From: Scleroderma bovista
Lineage: Eukaryota; Basidiomycota; Agaricomycetes; Boletales; Sclerodermataceae
Assembly: GCA_037178675.1 (NCBI GenBank)
Contig: JAYMGJ010000025.1
Coordinates: 1 to 64,000, forward strand
DNA length: 64,000 nt
Reading direction: 5' to 3'
Shown: piece by piece, positions 1-12,643 of the stretch
How the letters are laid out: each line of letters opens with the position of its first letter
Position numbering within the stretch: the stretch's first letter is position 1
Translations under genes and position numbers: made by a program
The notes under the pieces: model-generated
The model's input: only the letters and a program-made list of their open reading frames with translations
What the model was told of the DNA's origin: nothing
The model's database searches: none

Positions 1-749
1 CCCATCCCAGGTTTGAGGTCGTTTGCTCGTGGTTCGATCCCATTGGTGGGTTTGCCTTTCCCGCCCGGAAGAACCCTATCCCAGCGAAGTATTCCTTCCA
101 TTTTGAACCCCATCCTTTCCGCGACGCGGATAGATTTCGCATTCAGCTCATTTGCCTGCCACTGTACCCGCCTCAGTCCCAAGCCAGGGAACGAAACAGA
201 GTCAGAGGTCGAAGGAAGATTGAGAGCGTATTGCAGCAAAAGTCCGACTGCATTGGTGGTCACATGCGTGCGTTGGAAAGGCGGAAGCACAATAATGAAA
301 CCGATCTCGGTCTTAAGATGAATGGGGCAGGTATTAAGGTAACCAATTACCCCTGCAAAACCGACTTGCGACGGTGCGTGGGATGGGGAGGCTGGAGTTG
401 GATGAGGGCTGTGTGTCTTGTCGATGATGGCGTACAGGATCATGGACGGATTTGAACCAATACGGCCTTCAATTAAATCTTTCGTCAAGTCAGATGCGGA
501 GTCATAGGGACCGAAGGGAAGGCACTGGAAAAGCTCTGGATGATCTGCGCAGCCTTGGAAAAGTAGATCTGCGTGTGTGAGTGGCTGTTAACCGCAACCG
601 CAACTTCAGTTTCCCTTTTTAGATGAGTATTGGGAACTCACGATGAATGGTGTTAGCTTGATCTTGCTGTTTTCAAGTTCTCGCACTGGGAAACAAAAGT
701 TGACGTCGTACGGTCCGTCCGACACTTCTGATCCTGCTGGCGTAGTCAT
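1..749 (-). CDS. GNAT-family N-acetyltransferase, 5' part (gene continues off the left edge)
   Basis: Read on the minus strand: exon 1 749-642 (36 codons from an ATG), intron with GT donor and an acceptor ending at 585, then exon 2 from 584 to the window edge. The spliced protein opens with a charged leader (TTPAGSEVSDGPYDV), continues through PLTHADLLFQ and HPELFQCLPFGPYD, then shows the GNAT core: VGFAGVIGYLN, TEIGFIIVLPPFQRTHVTTNAVGLLL (motif A, acetyl-CoA binding) and the motif B signature WQANELNAKSIRVAERMGF followed by EGILRWDRVLP. This order is that of RimJ/RimL-type acetyltransferases, common as unnamed fungal proteins; the substrate cannot be told. The C-terminus, normally a short tail after the ILRW segment, lies outside the window. 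The start is chosen because it gives an open exon ending in a proper donor and phase 0 joining. Confidence 0.8.
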
Positions 750-2238
750 GGTAAAATCTCAGCCTCTAGGTATGTAGATTGTCTTGATAGCGACTTTTAA
801 GAGAAGAAATCCTGTGATGAGAGGATGACTCATGGCAGCATCAGGATGAGTCAGTAACAACTCAGGCCCATCAGAAAGGAACGATAATATTTGCGTGAGA
901 TACATACGGTTCAAACAAATCACCGAAGGAACAAATTTGGATGTGTGTGGTTAGTAGTACTGGGCGAAGTGCCAGATGGACCTTGCCTAGTTCAGCGGCA
1001 AGGCCCTGGAGCCATCAGACAACACAGCGTTGTACAGAGTGAAGTGCTTTGCGTTGGAGTCAACCAGTCACGCAGGATGAAGTCCATGAGAGCGGCGCTT
1101 CTCAGAGATGGTACCATCGTGTTGCGTGAACCCACGCAGTTGTTCAACCAGTGTGGAAACTAACTTGAAAGGCGTTGACCGTGACTGACGTAATCGACGC
1201 CCCTCAGTCGGAATACAAACGAAAATTTTCTGGCTGGAAACTATCACCACAGTCAAGTTCCACGGTACCCCGTTCGATACGGTAAGTGTGTACACACAAG
1301 TAAGTTCTACTGTTTCAGCATACACTGCGTCCCTATATCTTTCGTGGGGCATACTATTATCCGTGTGCCTCTGTACCACTGGCTGGTCGCCACTCTTCAG
1401 CTTCATTGCTGAATCCTGGCAGTTTGGCGCATTCGAACATTCCTTTCGGGAAGCAGTTTGACCTCGAGTTGTCTTCATCACGATGGGAAAGTTGCGACTG
1501 AAACTTTGCTACCATACTGAGTATGAACCTGAACCTTTTCCATGGTATGGCAGGACACGTTAATTCGGCGTTCTACTCGATCCGAGCATGGTTAACCCAT
1601 CGTTCGTTTTCCATAACCAAGTTTCCAACAGAACGTCGAGCATCGGGAACGGTGTGGCGCCGGGATAGGACGATGCAGGCCACCTTCATTGAGTAAAGGG
1701 AAGCACAGCAGGTACTACTTCGAGCGGGCGCGAGCGCAACTTGAATACTTGCCTAGCTGTGGTCTGTCAGTGCCACTCCAAGGAGCTGCAAGTCTTGCAA
1801 ACACTCACCCAATAGTGGCCTTTCGAACCCCAATTCTTGCATGGAGGTACTCTACACAAGTCTTGAGTGAAGTCTGACCTTCTTCCAGCCCATTTACGTA
1901 GTTAGTGAACTGAGATGCATTGGTCGAAGTGCCTCGTATGAGATCCGGGCGAGCGCCTGGTGATGCCACTTTATGGAAAGATCACTGCGCTCTGCGTTGA
2001 CAGGCATCGCTTGGCCATGTACCCTTACCGTAAGGCTCCTTGGACGCAAGGTACTGGAACCGTAAGGGGCTTTTTACCTGCTGTTGAGATTCCTATTTAT
2101 TGGGGGCATTCGGAACCCCAGTGGTACCACATATGTAGCAACCTGAGCTGTGATTATAAGAGGTTGCTGGTACACCACGAGTTCCTCACTTTCCTAAACA
2201 CACTCTAAGCTACCGACATCCAGCAGCGATCAGGCACG
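750..2238. other. Intergenic; no confident gene, left half of a tandem repeat from about 1.93 kb
   Basis: No recognisable protein. A 137-codon open frame on the minus strand (1481-1068) has no family resemblance that I can name and no clear intron context. From about 1930 the sequence is the left copy of a tandem repeat whose right copy starts near 2890 (shared words such as the stretch around 2000-2030 and 2970-3010), and this part is the upstream region of the small gene at 2239. Confidence 0.5.
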
Positions 2239-2613
2239 ATGGTAAGCCTTGACCCCTGTCCATGCGACCGCAGGTCTTATAATATCAATTCATCCAGGGC
2301 AGTGTGTGTTCAGTGATTGGAACTAGTGTCAACTCCATCATCGCAGCGCTTGCACACTTACTCATGACCATAGTGCAAGCCATCACGACGGCACGTTGAA
2401 ATTACAAATGGCATCTCATCCATAAACTTACAATTTTTCTTGTAGGTACTTACGACGATCTTTGAAGCTATAACGGGTGCTCTTTGCTTCAGGTGTGGCA
2501 GCCCTGATCGGAGAACAAGCAGGAAAAGAACACACCACGACCACCCCTACAGGTCCGGGGGCCAAGTTTCTTTCCCACGTCGCCATCACGCACCCCCCCG
2601 GTATAAGCGGTAA
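2239..2613 (+). CDS. Small hydrophobic cysteine/arginine-tailed protein, copy 1
   Basis: Join 2239-2241, 2298-2390, 2446-2613; 87 aa. The first coding exon is only the ATG, followed by an intron (2242-2297). The protein starts GSVCSVIGTSVNSIIAA, a hydrophobic helix of about 35 residues, then TIFEAITGALCFRC and a long basic His/Arg/Tyr tail. This layout (short N-terminal Cys, Ile/Ala-rich helix, Cys doublet, basic tail) matches a large uncharacterised family of tiny proteins in mushrooms; I know no function. The second intron would need a GC donor (2391), whereas the paralogue at 3240 has GT at the same place. Its tail is longer than in copy 2 and differs in sequence, so this copy may be drifting. 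Membrane association is inferred from the helix. Confidence 0.6.
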
Positions 2614-3239
2614 TACAAGTGCAGTGCGCATTTGTACCGGATGTCTATATTCCTCACAGGGTAGAACAGTTGGGTAGCGTCCAAGAAAGGTGGCGCCAAC
2701 TGACAACTCAAAGAGGACTTATGCTGTCTTTGTACATTACGTCTGGAATTCTAATAATTCTATTCACTCGATGCTAAACAACAAGTCAAATGACGTGAGC
2801 TAAAGAGGCAAGCCACTAGACCTTGACCTGATACAAAGTGTTGCAGATCATGTTTCAGGGCGTCCTTGGGCAGGGCGGAATCGACGTTGTCTGCAGTGGT
2901 CAAAGTGCCTTGTAGTATTATCATGATCCGAGTGAGGTTCACCTGATTTGAACGGATCGCTGCGCGAAGAGTCAGGTATCGCTATGCCATGTACCCATAC
3001 CCTAGTTCACTAGGGTACACATTCATATTGCGATGCAAAGGGGCGTTTTTCCCTTTTGTGGCAACTGTTATCTGCTGACCATGAGGCATTCGAAGTTCAT
3101 TGCAGATGCAGTGGTACCATATATGTCAGCAACCTAGGCTGTGTTTATAAAGCCGCTCGCACACCACGAGTCCCCACCTTCCCAAACACACTTCTACTGG
3201 CGTCCAGCAGCAAAAGGCGACAAGGTCAGGTTTATCACG
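2614..3239. other. Spacer between the tandem small genes
   Basis: No gene seen. The right part (from about 2890) repeats the upstream region of the first small gene and so carries the promoter of the second copy. Confidence 0.5.
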
Positions 3240-3566
3240 ATGGTATGTGTCGACCCCTGCCCACGAGACCGCAGTTCTTAGAATATCAATTCATGCAGGG
3301 TAGTGTGTGTTCGGCCATTGGAAATGGCATCAACGCCATCATTGCAGCGATTGCAAACTTACTCATGGCCATAGTGGGAGCTTTCACGATGGTACGTCGA
3401 AACCACTGTGGTAGTAGCATCTCATCCCTAAACTCACAATGTTTCTTAGGTAATTGTCACAATCTTTGACCTTATATTGGACATCCTTTGCTGCAGGTGC
3501 TGCAGCCCTTATCGGAGAACAGGAAGGAGAAGAATGCACCGTCACCACGACCCCTACTGGTACTGA
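3240..3566 (+). CDS. Small hydrophobic cysteine/arginine-tailed protein, copy 2
   Basis: Join 3240-3242, 3299-3391, 3450-3566; 70 aa. As in copy 1 the first coding exon is the ATG alone, joined to GSVCSAIGNGINAIIAAIA, a hydrophobic helix running to about residue 45, then VIVTIFDLILDILCC and RCCSPYRRTGRRR with a His/Tyr end (DPYWY). All introns are GT-AG here and exon 2 has the same length (93 nt) as in copy 1. It is the better-preserved member of a tandem pair. The family is widespread but uncharacterised in Agaricomycetes; a membrane-bound small protein is the natural reading, with the Cys cluster possibly lipid-modified or metal-binding (inference). Confidence 0.72.
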
Positions 3567-5831
3567 GGCCACGTTTCTCTTCTATGTCGCTATCACAGAG
3601 CCTCGGCGGGTGTCAGTTGGAGTACGAGTGCAGTGTGCACTTATATCAGACACTTATTTATCTTAAAGCTAGTACTTCCTGCTCGCCTCTACAGAGGCAG
3701 CCGAGATCGTGTCAGTACAGACCAATGCAGATCCAATACACCTCTCCCCCCCCCCAAAGTCAGGACGGCACGTCTAAAACGCGCGGCGGGAACGAAGCGG
3801 ACCAACGGGGGACCTTGCATCCCTGGCCAGTGGGGCATTTATGTGTCCGGGGACTGAGTGTCAGGCCACAGGGGGCCTTCAAACGATAGTACTTGTGGCA
3901 TGTCTGAGTCACATTACTACCTTCTATCCCATGAGCTTTGCAGGCAAGAGCCTGCAAGTGAAGTATCATGTCCTTGATGATCAAATGGATCAAAGTCATT
4001 TGTATTGATGCTTCACGATCACCCTTTGAACTGGAGTTTTGTCCACATCCGATAACCAAGCTATCCGCCTGGTGGAGGGTGGGCCACCTTTAACCCCGTA
4101 ATGATGCTCGTAAGCACGGCACACCACCACACCATCGTGGCCGTAGTTCTTTTGTTATACCTGTCAGCATCCTCATCCTCATCCTTGTAGGTGTCATGCT
4201 CATCAATACAATGTGGTAATGCAGGGACCGTGCGTCATGGTAATCGCCTCACTCTTCGAGCACCCGTTGTACATAGTCAACCGTTTCTGTCTCGTTGCCA
4301 CTAGTAGGTAGCACCATCCGCGCATTTTGTTATCGTCGTTTCTGACATACCAGCATGGTATATGGTCGTCATGTTCATCCTTGTCGCAGCGCAGGTAGCA
4401 GGTTTCCCAGAATATGGGGTTGTTATGGGTTCTCAAGCTAGACGTACTTTAGAGCAAGATCGTGGTGCGAAAGGACGTTTGGGGGATCTTTTTTTGGAAC
4501 AATAGTGTTGTTTGATTATGTGTGCCAGCAATCGCTAAAACGAGTTACTTCGCATCAATACGGACGTTTGCGCATGAGACTATGTATGTACTTGATTTTT
4601 ATCCACCTCCATAAATGGTTACTTGGCCAGTCATTCCAAGATTAACCATTTTTGTGGCCAGACTCGTAAAATCTAGGATGGCCCCAATTGTCAGTACTGG
4701 ACGGAACGAAGGTTCTAAAGTGTTCAGTCACTCAGTTCGTTAAAGTACTGGTGCAGGGTGGACGTAACTGACTTGATAATCACTTTTCTCCCGGTGATGT
4801 CATGCGAAAGATCGAAGACCACGGTGATGACATACTACTATCCCCCCAAACTTTGACCGAATACCGATCCAGATCTAAATGCATCACCTGTGAACACTAT
4901 TACCAGATCTTATCAAGCGCTATGAACTTATTCATTCACACTGTTTCCAAGGCAAGCTCGTAGGAATAATGGCGATGGATACCATGCTTCTCGGATTAAT
5001 TTTTCTAAATACACTGGGTGGAATCCATAGTACTAATACCACGTAGTTTTCTGTTAACATTCCTCACAAAATTTTCAAACTTGGGGTTCGTTCGCCCATA
5101 AATAAGAACGAACCACTTACTTACGGTATGTTCTTCCTCGCTGAAGTCATTTCAACAATTGAGCCAGTTTGTTTCACTAGCCTTATCCGTAACATCGCTT
5201 CAGTTCGGCTCCCTGGGAAAGAAGTTCTGGTGGTCTTTAAGACTTTAACTCCATCCAACATCATGAATCAACCGTCGCCTTGCCTTCAGGAATTCTTTCA
5301 TTTCACAATGTATGTATCTACTGGTATATTCCCAACGCCAGACCCTGAAAGAGGAATATAGCTGTCGTCTGATAACTGTCCATCGCTCCCGTGATTTGAA
5401 CTTTTGTATCCAAAGCGTCTCCATCATGAAAGATTTCATTCGAATAGTGGAGCTCAAGCGGTTTGACAATGGTATCATGCTACTTCTCTTCAAATAAACA
5501 ACCCTCTAAATTCAGAATATGATATGACTGTGGCATGTTCCTGCGAAGGTTTGGGGATCTATATCCTCTTCGAGGAAGGCAATCGATTTTTCTCAACAGG
5601 GTTCCCATGCCGTGTCGCGTTTTGTTCGCTGATCGGCATACATAGATTATTACTACTAGACCGTATCCTTACGGTAGGTTCTTCTTCGTTAAGAATAACT
5701 AAGTCTTGACCTTTTCTGTATCGCCCCAGAACTATTTAGCTCGGCCCCCTGCCAGATAATTGAGGTCTTCACCCTCCCAAATCAACTCCCACTCCCTCAC
5801 CTACAGGAATTCCGGTGTTCTTGATTTCAAA
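3567..5831. other. Intergenic region without a supported gene
   Basis: Several short open frames exist on both strands but none shows a recognisable motif, good splice structure or similarity to other parts of the window until about 5.1 kb, where the left copy of the large tandem duplication begins (upstream region of the secreted-protein gene at 5832). Confidence 0.4.
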
Positions 5832-8738
5832 ATGCGTGTATCTATCGCTCTTCTCATCGCTGCCTCTGTAGCCCCTGTTTTGGCTGTACCTGCACTCGAG
5901 TAAGTGCGATACCTTTCATAGTTGAAATCCTATTGAGGTGTCGTAGTCTTGGGGCGTCCAATGCGGTGGTGAACCGGGATGCCGTGGAGTGAGTAGAAGC
6001 AGTTGCCTCGAGGGCTACATTTTAATATTTTCTAGTGGCGTCGACCTATTGAAACGGGAGATTTCGCTTGGCAACGTATATGCCCGCGGTGACACCTCCC
6101 AGCTCTCGCAACTCACCAGCCAGGCCTCCGCTCTGGGTCTTCTTAACCCATCACAGGCCAGCTCCCTCCTTGGCAACTTCGGGTGAGGAAATGTTTGTAT
6201 GTCCTCATTCTATCTAACCATCTTTGCACAACAGTGGCGCCAGTGACCCCATGACCAGCATGATGACCACAGCTATGAGCCAACTTATGAAAGCATACAG
6301 TTCTGGAGCTATTTCCCAAGGCCAAGCGAGTTCTCTTCTTGCACCATTCACGTGAGTGATCGACGTCTTTTGTGTCCTCGGCCCATCTAATCCCATTCTA
6401 TAGCTCTTCTGGTCTCTCTAGCAATGCTGCAGGGAGTTCGAGTGGTTCGAGTGGTGCGGGAGGCTTGGGAGACTTGGGAGGCTTAGTTACCGGACTTCTC
6501 AGCACTGTGCTTGGTCTTGTGGGTGGTGGTGGTGGCTTGTAGCCAGTAATTTAGTACCGTATAAGATATGAGGTATTACTTGGTAGGCTGTGCACTTCGA
6601 TTGTGGACATAGGAACATGTTAATAATTGTGATCATGGAAACCACACAGCGCAGGGAAGTAGCCAGGCAAATAGGATTGAGTTTTCTGTGTGACATGCAA
6701 TTTAAGTGACAATGATTAACCGGAATCAGCACCCTCGATGACCATGTAATTTCCCGAGAGGTAGAGGCAGGTGTGAGCAGGTGTGAGTTCTGTAGAAGTC
6801 ATAGGCTACTAGTGGGTCACCTCCGGTGTCGAACTGGGTCTATCGTATCCGATGAGTGGGATCATAATGTATGAGCTGGGTAAATCGATGTACACTGTTT
6901 GTTGGACCTGTTAGATCCTGTGAATCCTCAGATTCGTCACCAGTACCAGCTTTCGCGTGCTCTGTGGGAGACGCGTGGGAAGAAGCGCAACGTAATGTTA
7001 AGTAGGGCTATCGTATATCACCCCAAACTCTCAACAGGTTGCACTGACCTCCTTTGTAAACGGCAAATGCTCTCAGACCTTACCAGGAGATCACAAACTC
7101 ACCTACAGAGGTTCAAACAGAGGTTGCGCGAACGACATTGATAACGATGGTCATTACTGGTTTGACTAGATGTGATTTGACTCAGCATGGTGTTTGACCT
7201 GTCGTGTACAACCCCTTTGTATAGAAAACATGCCGCAAGGTAGGCACTTGAAAGCTGCAGCACCAAGGTGCCCACGTAGCCCATTCTGAGGATCGTTCTG
7301 TCATGATCAAGGCTACAGTGGGTGGAGAACCACGACGAGCGATCGAGATATCATGATAGTGGACTCACGGAAGTCCTTAACCGCGCCTATTTACAAAAAA
7401 CTGATTAACATGGAAGTCAGAAGAAAGTTTCGCGACGCACCGGGGGAAGTCCGACGGAGGTGTAAATTGAGCTCGTCAGCGCATATGTGCGCTTTATGTC
7501 TGACCCGACACTGGCGTCATGAAAACGATTGATGCAACCACGAAAGATCACGAGATGGATGGATGATGTGATGTTGATCAGGGAGTGATTTGTTAGGAAG
7601 CGGAAGTCTCGGAGGACCTTCCTGAAACCTAACCACACCACTGTGTTGAAGAGAGCCTCATATTGGAAAGGGTTCTCCACACTCCAAGACTAGTGAATTC
7701 CAGGGGCAGACACGCCGAAAGGTGGTGACGCAGCGACACGGCAACGATCGTGATGCTTCTGACATCCAAAGAAAACGCACGGAGACAAAGGCGGGCAGAC
7801 GTCAAGTAAAAATTATCGCTTTTTGTCATCCACGACAGTAGTGCTACTCGCGAGGGCACTTGCTAACTCACAAGCAGATTAACGATACGTCGTTCTCGAG
7901 ATCCAGCCGTAATTATGGCTTAGCTATAGACACTCCTGGCAACCCAAGTAGCATAGAAAAGGTTCTTCTGACGAGAGATTGACACAGTCGAGTGGACCAT
8001 GGTCGAGCTCGAGCGCAGTATCACTGTCTACCCGAGCACCAGTCCAGGTTCAAATAGGGAAAGCCTACCACGCAAAATTCGGCCGGGCAGGAAGTTGGGC
8101 AGAGATCCTTTGAAGAGCTAATCAGAGTGATAGTGCGCCAGTTCTGTGGGGGATGGCCTCTGAAGAAAACGGACTCGGCTATGCGCATCTCCGCTTGCCA
8201 CGTGAGCAGCGGGCCAGCAAAGATCGATCAACGTTTGAACGACTATCTTCCTCTACGAAGACAGTCTGGCTTAGGCAGACTACTTGCCCCCGGGCCCCGG
8301 CCCCAAACCGACCTGTGCTTGTTCATCCTGTAAGTTGATCCGGATCGTCTGTACCGAGGCTGGTCATTCTGCGCAGCATGATCATCCCCACAAGCATTGG
8401 ACCTTTCTAGTGCAGTCAATCCTGACGTCTTTGGGACTCACATGGTCAACAACCACCCCACCCTTAGGACCGTGCAGCTGGCTCCAAGGGCATCAGCCAC
8501 CAAGTCGAACCAGTAGAAGTCTTACTACTAACCGCCCAAATAGAAAGAGCCCGCCAGCTTCGCGGCGTCCCATAAACGTGCACAGTAAGCCTGGCGCTTC
8601 CCACTTCTCCTCTCCCTCCCCCATACTTCATTTTCACTTACTCCCTGAATAGATTGCTGCCTCGACTCGACAGAGTCTTGCACGCACTTGCTGCATCAGT
8701 CTTCAGCCGTCGCTTGCGAATCCGCAATAGTTCTGATC
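5100..8738. repeat. Tandem segmental duplication, left unit
   Basis: This stretch is repeated, with indels and substitutions, at about 8770-12643. Matching landmarks in order: the words near 5125 and 8790, the signal-peptide exons at 5832 and 9400, the glycosylation-neutral tail exons, the segment near 6760 and 10845, the segment near 7440 and 11380, and the region before 8730 and 12636. The left unit stops matching at GATCAT (about 8738), exactly where the right unit enters the MED25 start codon, so the left unit keeps the MED25 upstream region but no MED25 codons. Confidence 0.85.
5832..6542 (+). CDS. Small secreted alanine/serine/glycine-rich protein, copy 1
   Basis: Join 5832-5899, 5947-5988, 6036-6182, 6235-6351, 6404-6542; 170 aa. 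A clear signal peptide (MRVSIALLIAASVAPVLA) is followed by a KR site (LLKREIS) that could be a Kex2 cleavage point. The mature part holds two related short blocks: QASALGLLNPSQASSLLGNF and the later SSGAISQGQASSLLAPF, each a helix ending in QAxSLL. The C-terminus is Ser/Gly-rich then hydrophobic (GLLSTVLGLVGGG). All five exons are joined in phase 2. I recognise no named family; paralogues lie at 9400 and, more distantly, on the minus strand at 21466. Possibly a cell-wall or hydrophobic surface protein (inference only). Confidence 0.75.
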
Positions 8739-9399
8739 ATTTCGGTAGATAAGACCGTACTTATTAGTACATATGTGATTACTTGAACGGTATGTTCTCC
8801 CTCGCTGAAGACACTTCAACCGTGGTCTTAGCCCAATCCAACATCATGAATCAGATCGATCAACCGTCGGCCCGCCCTCCAGGAATTCATTCATTCCACA
8901 GTATATGTGTCTACCCCGACGCCAGGCCCTGAAAGAGGGATATAGCTGTATCATCAGACCCGTGATGAAGTTTTACATCCAAAGCCGCGTGTCCATCATG
9001 CAAGATTTGATTCGAATGGGCTTAGCGGTATGACGATGCCATCACGTTACTTCTCTTCAAATAAATAACCCTTTAAATTCAGTATATGATATGACCATGG
9101 CACGTTCCTGCGAAAGTTCGGGGATCCATATCCTCTTCTAGGACGGCGGTTGATTCTCATCAACAGGGTTCCCATGCCGTGTTGCTTTTCGTTAGCTGAT
9201 CGGTATTGTAGATTATTACCACTAGGCCGTGTTTTTACGGTAGGTTCTTCTTCGTTACATAAGAATAACTCAGTCTTGACCTTTACTGTATCGCCGTAGA
9301 ACTATTTAGCTCGGCTCCTTGCCAGATAATTGCGGTCTTCACCCCCCCAAATCAACTCCCACTTCCTCACCTACAGGAATTCTTGTTCTTGATTTCACG
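6543..9399. other. Duplicated non-coding sequence
   Basis: Downstream part of the left repeat unit and upstream part of the right one. The short open frames here (for example on the minus strand near 7.4-7.9 kb) are not preserved in the matching part of the right unit, which argues against coding. The last 600 bases of the left unit correspond to the MED25 promoter and 5' UTR of the right unit but lead into no gene. Confidence 0.5.
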
Positions 9400-10124
9400 A
9401 TGCGTGTATCGATCGCTCTTCTCATTGCTGCTTTTGTAGCCCCTGTTTTGGCTGCACCTGTACTCGAGTCAGTGCGCTACCTTTCATAGTTGAAACCCTA
9501 TTGAGGTGTCGTAGTCTCGGGGCCTCCAATGCGCTGGTGAGGCGAAATGTCGCACCCGTGGAGTGAGTAGAAACACTAGTTGCCTCGAGGGCTAGATTCC
9601 AATATTTTCTAGCGCCACCGGCCTATCGAAACGGGAGGTCTCAGTTGGGAGCGCATCTCGTGATATCGATACCACTTCTAGTGATGTGTATGCCCGCGAT
9701 GACAGTTCCCAGCTCCCGCAACTCATCAGCGAAGCCGTCGCTGAGGGTATCCTTAGCCAATCACAGGCCAACTCCCTCCTTGCCAACATTAAGTGAGCAA
9801 ATGTTGTATATCTTCATCCTGTCTAACTATGTTTGCACAACAGTGCCGCCAATGACCCCCAGGTCACCAGCACGATGATCACGGCTTTAAGCAAACTTTT
9901 GGAAGGATACAGTACTGGAGCTATTTCTCAGGAACAAGCGAGTGCTCTCCTTGCACCGTTCGCGTGAGTGATCGACGTCCTTTGTGTCCTCGGCCCGTCT
10001 AATCTCATTCCACAGCAAAGCTATTCCCTCTACCAATGATGGTGCTGGGGGTTCGGTCGGAGGCTTGCTTAGTCTTGTCACCGGACTTCTCAGTACTGTG
10101 CTTGGTCTTCTGGGTGCCATCTGA
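9400..10124 (+). CDS. Small secreted alanine/serine-rich protein, copy 2
   Basis: Join 9400-9467, 9515-9562, 9613-9792, 9844-9963, 10016-10124; 174 aa. Same signal peptide pattern (MRVSIALLIAAFVAPVLA), same KR site (LSKREVS), same five phase-2 exons as the gene at 5832. Exon 3 has gained about 11 codons and exon 5 has lost most of the Ser/Gly linker, ending in GLLSTVLGLLGAI. The two helix blocks are kept (EGILSQSQANSLLANI and GAISQEQASALLAPF). Exon lengths change only in whole codons relative to copy 1 although the flanking DNA has many indels, which supports a working gene. The product is unknown. Confidence 0.75.
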
Positions 10125-12643
10125 TAGGAATTTGGCACTGTATAAGACCTGGCAGTCTGCACTTGGATTATGGATATGGGGACAAGCACGGTGTAGGGAG
10201 GAAGCGAGGCAAATGAATTGAGTTTTCTGTAACGTGTACTATTAGCTTGTGATCATGATTAACGACCCGCAATGGTTCTCCGCATTGGATTTAAATTGAT
10301 GATGAAATCTTCGGGTGGATTAATGCTCTTCGCAATGCCCATCAATTGGTGCGACTTTGGAACATTTGATTTGCAATAGCACTAACGGAAGCCCTGAGAC
10401 TTGATTAGTTTGGTTGAAAGTATCTTGGGACCTATAATATCCATGAAACTACCTGAATGAGGCAGGATAGCAAAAGTTATGGGGTCATAAGAGCTACAGT
10501 AGATAACATGAAGCTTGGAGGACTAGAGATAGAGAATATGATACAACGTGCAATTGTAATGATAGATCCAAGTGCAGACACATACATCCTCGTCCACTCG
10601 AATCACGCACGACCACCGAGTCCAATCCACAATCCCACGACTGCCAGTTTGCAAATATAAAAATTTCCTCTCCCTGACTGTATCTCCTTCGCCAGCGTTG
10701 AATGGGAGTAAATATTACTTCAGGATGTGTAGCGATGGGTCAATGACATAGGTACCCTCAACTCTGGCCGTGTAATTAATTTCCCACCATGTACAAGAAG
10801 TTTGTGAGTTTGCACTTGGTGAGTTTCACCACTTCTCGGAGAGGTAGAGGCAGGTATGAGCAGGTGTGTGTGTTCTGTGGGTGGAAATCATGGATCACCT
10901 TCATTGTCTATCTTGTAAACCGACATACACTCTGCCTGGGACTGTTAAATCCTGTGAGTTCTCAGATTTCGCGTGCTTTGCGGGAGATTGCGTTTAAGGG
11001 GGGCTATCATATATCACCCCAAACTCTCGACAGGCTGTACTGATCTCCTTTGTAGACAACAAAGGCTCTTGGACCTTACCAGGAGACCACGAGCTCACCT
11101 ACAGAGGTTCTGCAAACGACTTTGATGACGATGGTCGTTTCTAGCTTGACAGATGGGATAACTCAGCGCGCTGCTTGACCTGTCGTGTGCAGCGCCTTTG
11201 TACAGCGGGCGTGCCGCAATGTAAGCACCATCGTTCTGTTATGATCAAGGCCATAGTGGAAGCAAATGGAGAACGTCAACCCACGATCAGGTTTTTTGTA
11301 CACAGGCGCGATTGAGGACTTTCGCGAGTCTACCATCATGATATTTCGATTGACCAGAGTTTAGGCATGGAAATTGCGACGCATCGGGGAAGTCCAACGT
11401 GGGTGTAAGTAGCACATGCCTTGGGCTCGTCAGCGTATCTGTGCGCTTTATGCCTGACCTGACACTGGAGTCATGAAAACAAAACGATTGCTGCAACCAC
11501 GGCAGGTCATGAGATGAATGGATGACATGATGTTAACCAGGGGAGTAATTTGTTAGGAAGCGGAAGTCTTCCTGAAACCTAGAATATGTAGTACCACACC
11601 ACCGTGCAAGGAAGCCTTTCCCACAAGAAGCGATGTTAGAAAGGGTTCTTCATACTCCAGGGCGCAAACACGCCAAATGGCAGGACAACCAAAAGGGCGG
11701 TGCCGCACCGACATGAAAACGATCGCTATGCTTTTGAGATCCTAAGAAAACGCGCGCCTTTGAATGAGGACAAAAGTGGAGTATAAAAGCAGAGTAAGTC
11801 TATCGCCTTCTGTCATCCGCGACAGTAGTGCTATTCGCGAGGGCACTTGCTAACTCACAAACAGATCTACTCGGATTAACGATAGCCCAGTCGTGATTAT
11901 GGCTCAGACACTCCCGCGACCCAAGTAGCATAGAAGGGATGGGGGATTGCCACAGTGGACCATGGTCGAACTGGAGCACAATATTGGCACTGTCTGACAT
12001 GTCAACCGAGCCACCAATCCAGACTCGAAATAGGGAAAGCCGGAGAGGTAAGCAAAGTGAAGCTGGTTGAAGAGCTGATCAGAGTGATGGTAGAAGAAAA
12101 CGGACTCGGCTATGTGCATCTCCGCTTGCCACGTGAGCAGCCCAGCAAAGATCGATCGGTGCTTGTCCCCGGGCTTTGGCCCAAGGCTGCCCCCAAACCG
12201 ACCTGTGCTTGTTCATCCTGTAAGTTGATCCGGTCGTCTGTATCGAGGCTGGTCATTCTACCCAGCATCATCCCCACAAGCATGGGACCCCTCTAGTGCA
12301 GTCAATCCTGACGTCTTTGGGACCCACAGCCAACGACCACCCGGGCACCGTGCAGCTGGCTCGAAGGGCATCAGCCACCAAGGCGAACCAGTAGAAGTCG
12401 GACTTGCATCTTGCTACTGACCGGAGATATCATTCGTCTCTTGTTACAGTCGCCCAAATAGAAAGTCCGCCAGCTTTGCGTCCCATAAACGTGCACAACA
12501 AGCCCGCTTCTCACTTCTCCCCCCCATCTCGATACTTCATTTCCGCTCACTCCCTGAATAGATTGCAGCCCCCGACTGAGTCTTGCACGCATTCGCTGCA
12601 CCAGTCTTCAGCCGTCGCTTGCGAATCCGCGATAGTTCTGATC
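10125..12643. other. Repeat-unit sequence and MED25 upstream region
   Basis: No gene supported. Short frames here do not survive in the matching region of the left unit. The end of the interval is the MED25 promoter and 5' leader. Confidence 0.45.

Larger units (their letters stand above)
8770..12643. repeat. Tandem segmental duplication, right unit
   Basis: Partner of 5100-8738. It holds the second secreted-protein gene and ends directly before the MED25 ATG. Unit length is near 3.7-3.9 kb. Divergence is moderate: exon structure of the secreted gene is kept, while the flanking DNA has many small indels. Confidence 0.85.

Noticed and set aside
4080..4450. Possible third member of the tiny hydrophobic family
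   Set aside because: No ATG-only exon, no Cys-Ala-Ile-Gly start and no matching tail were found.
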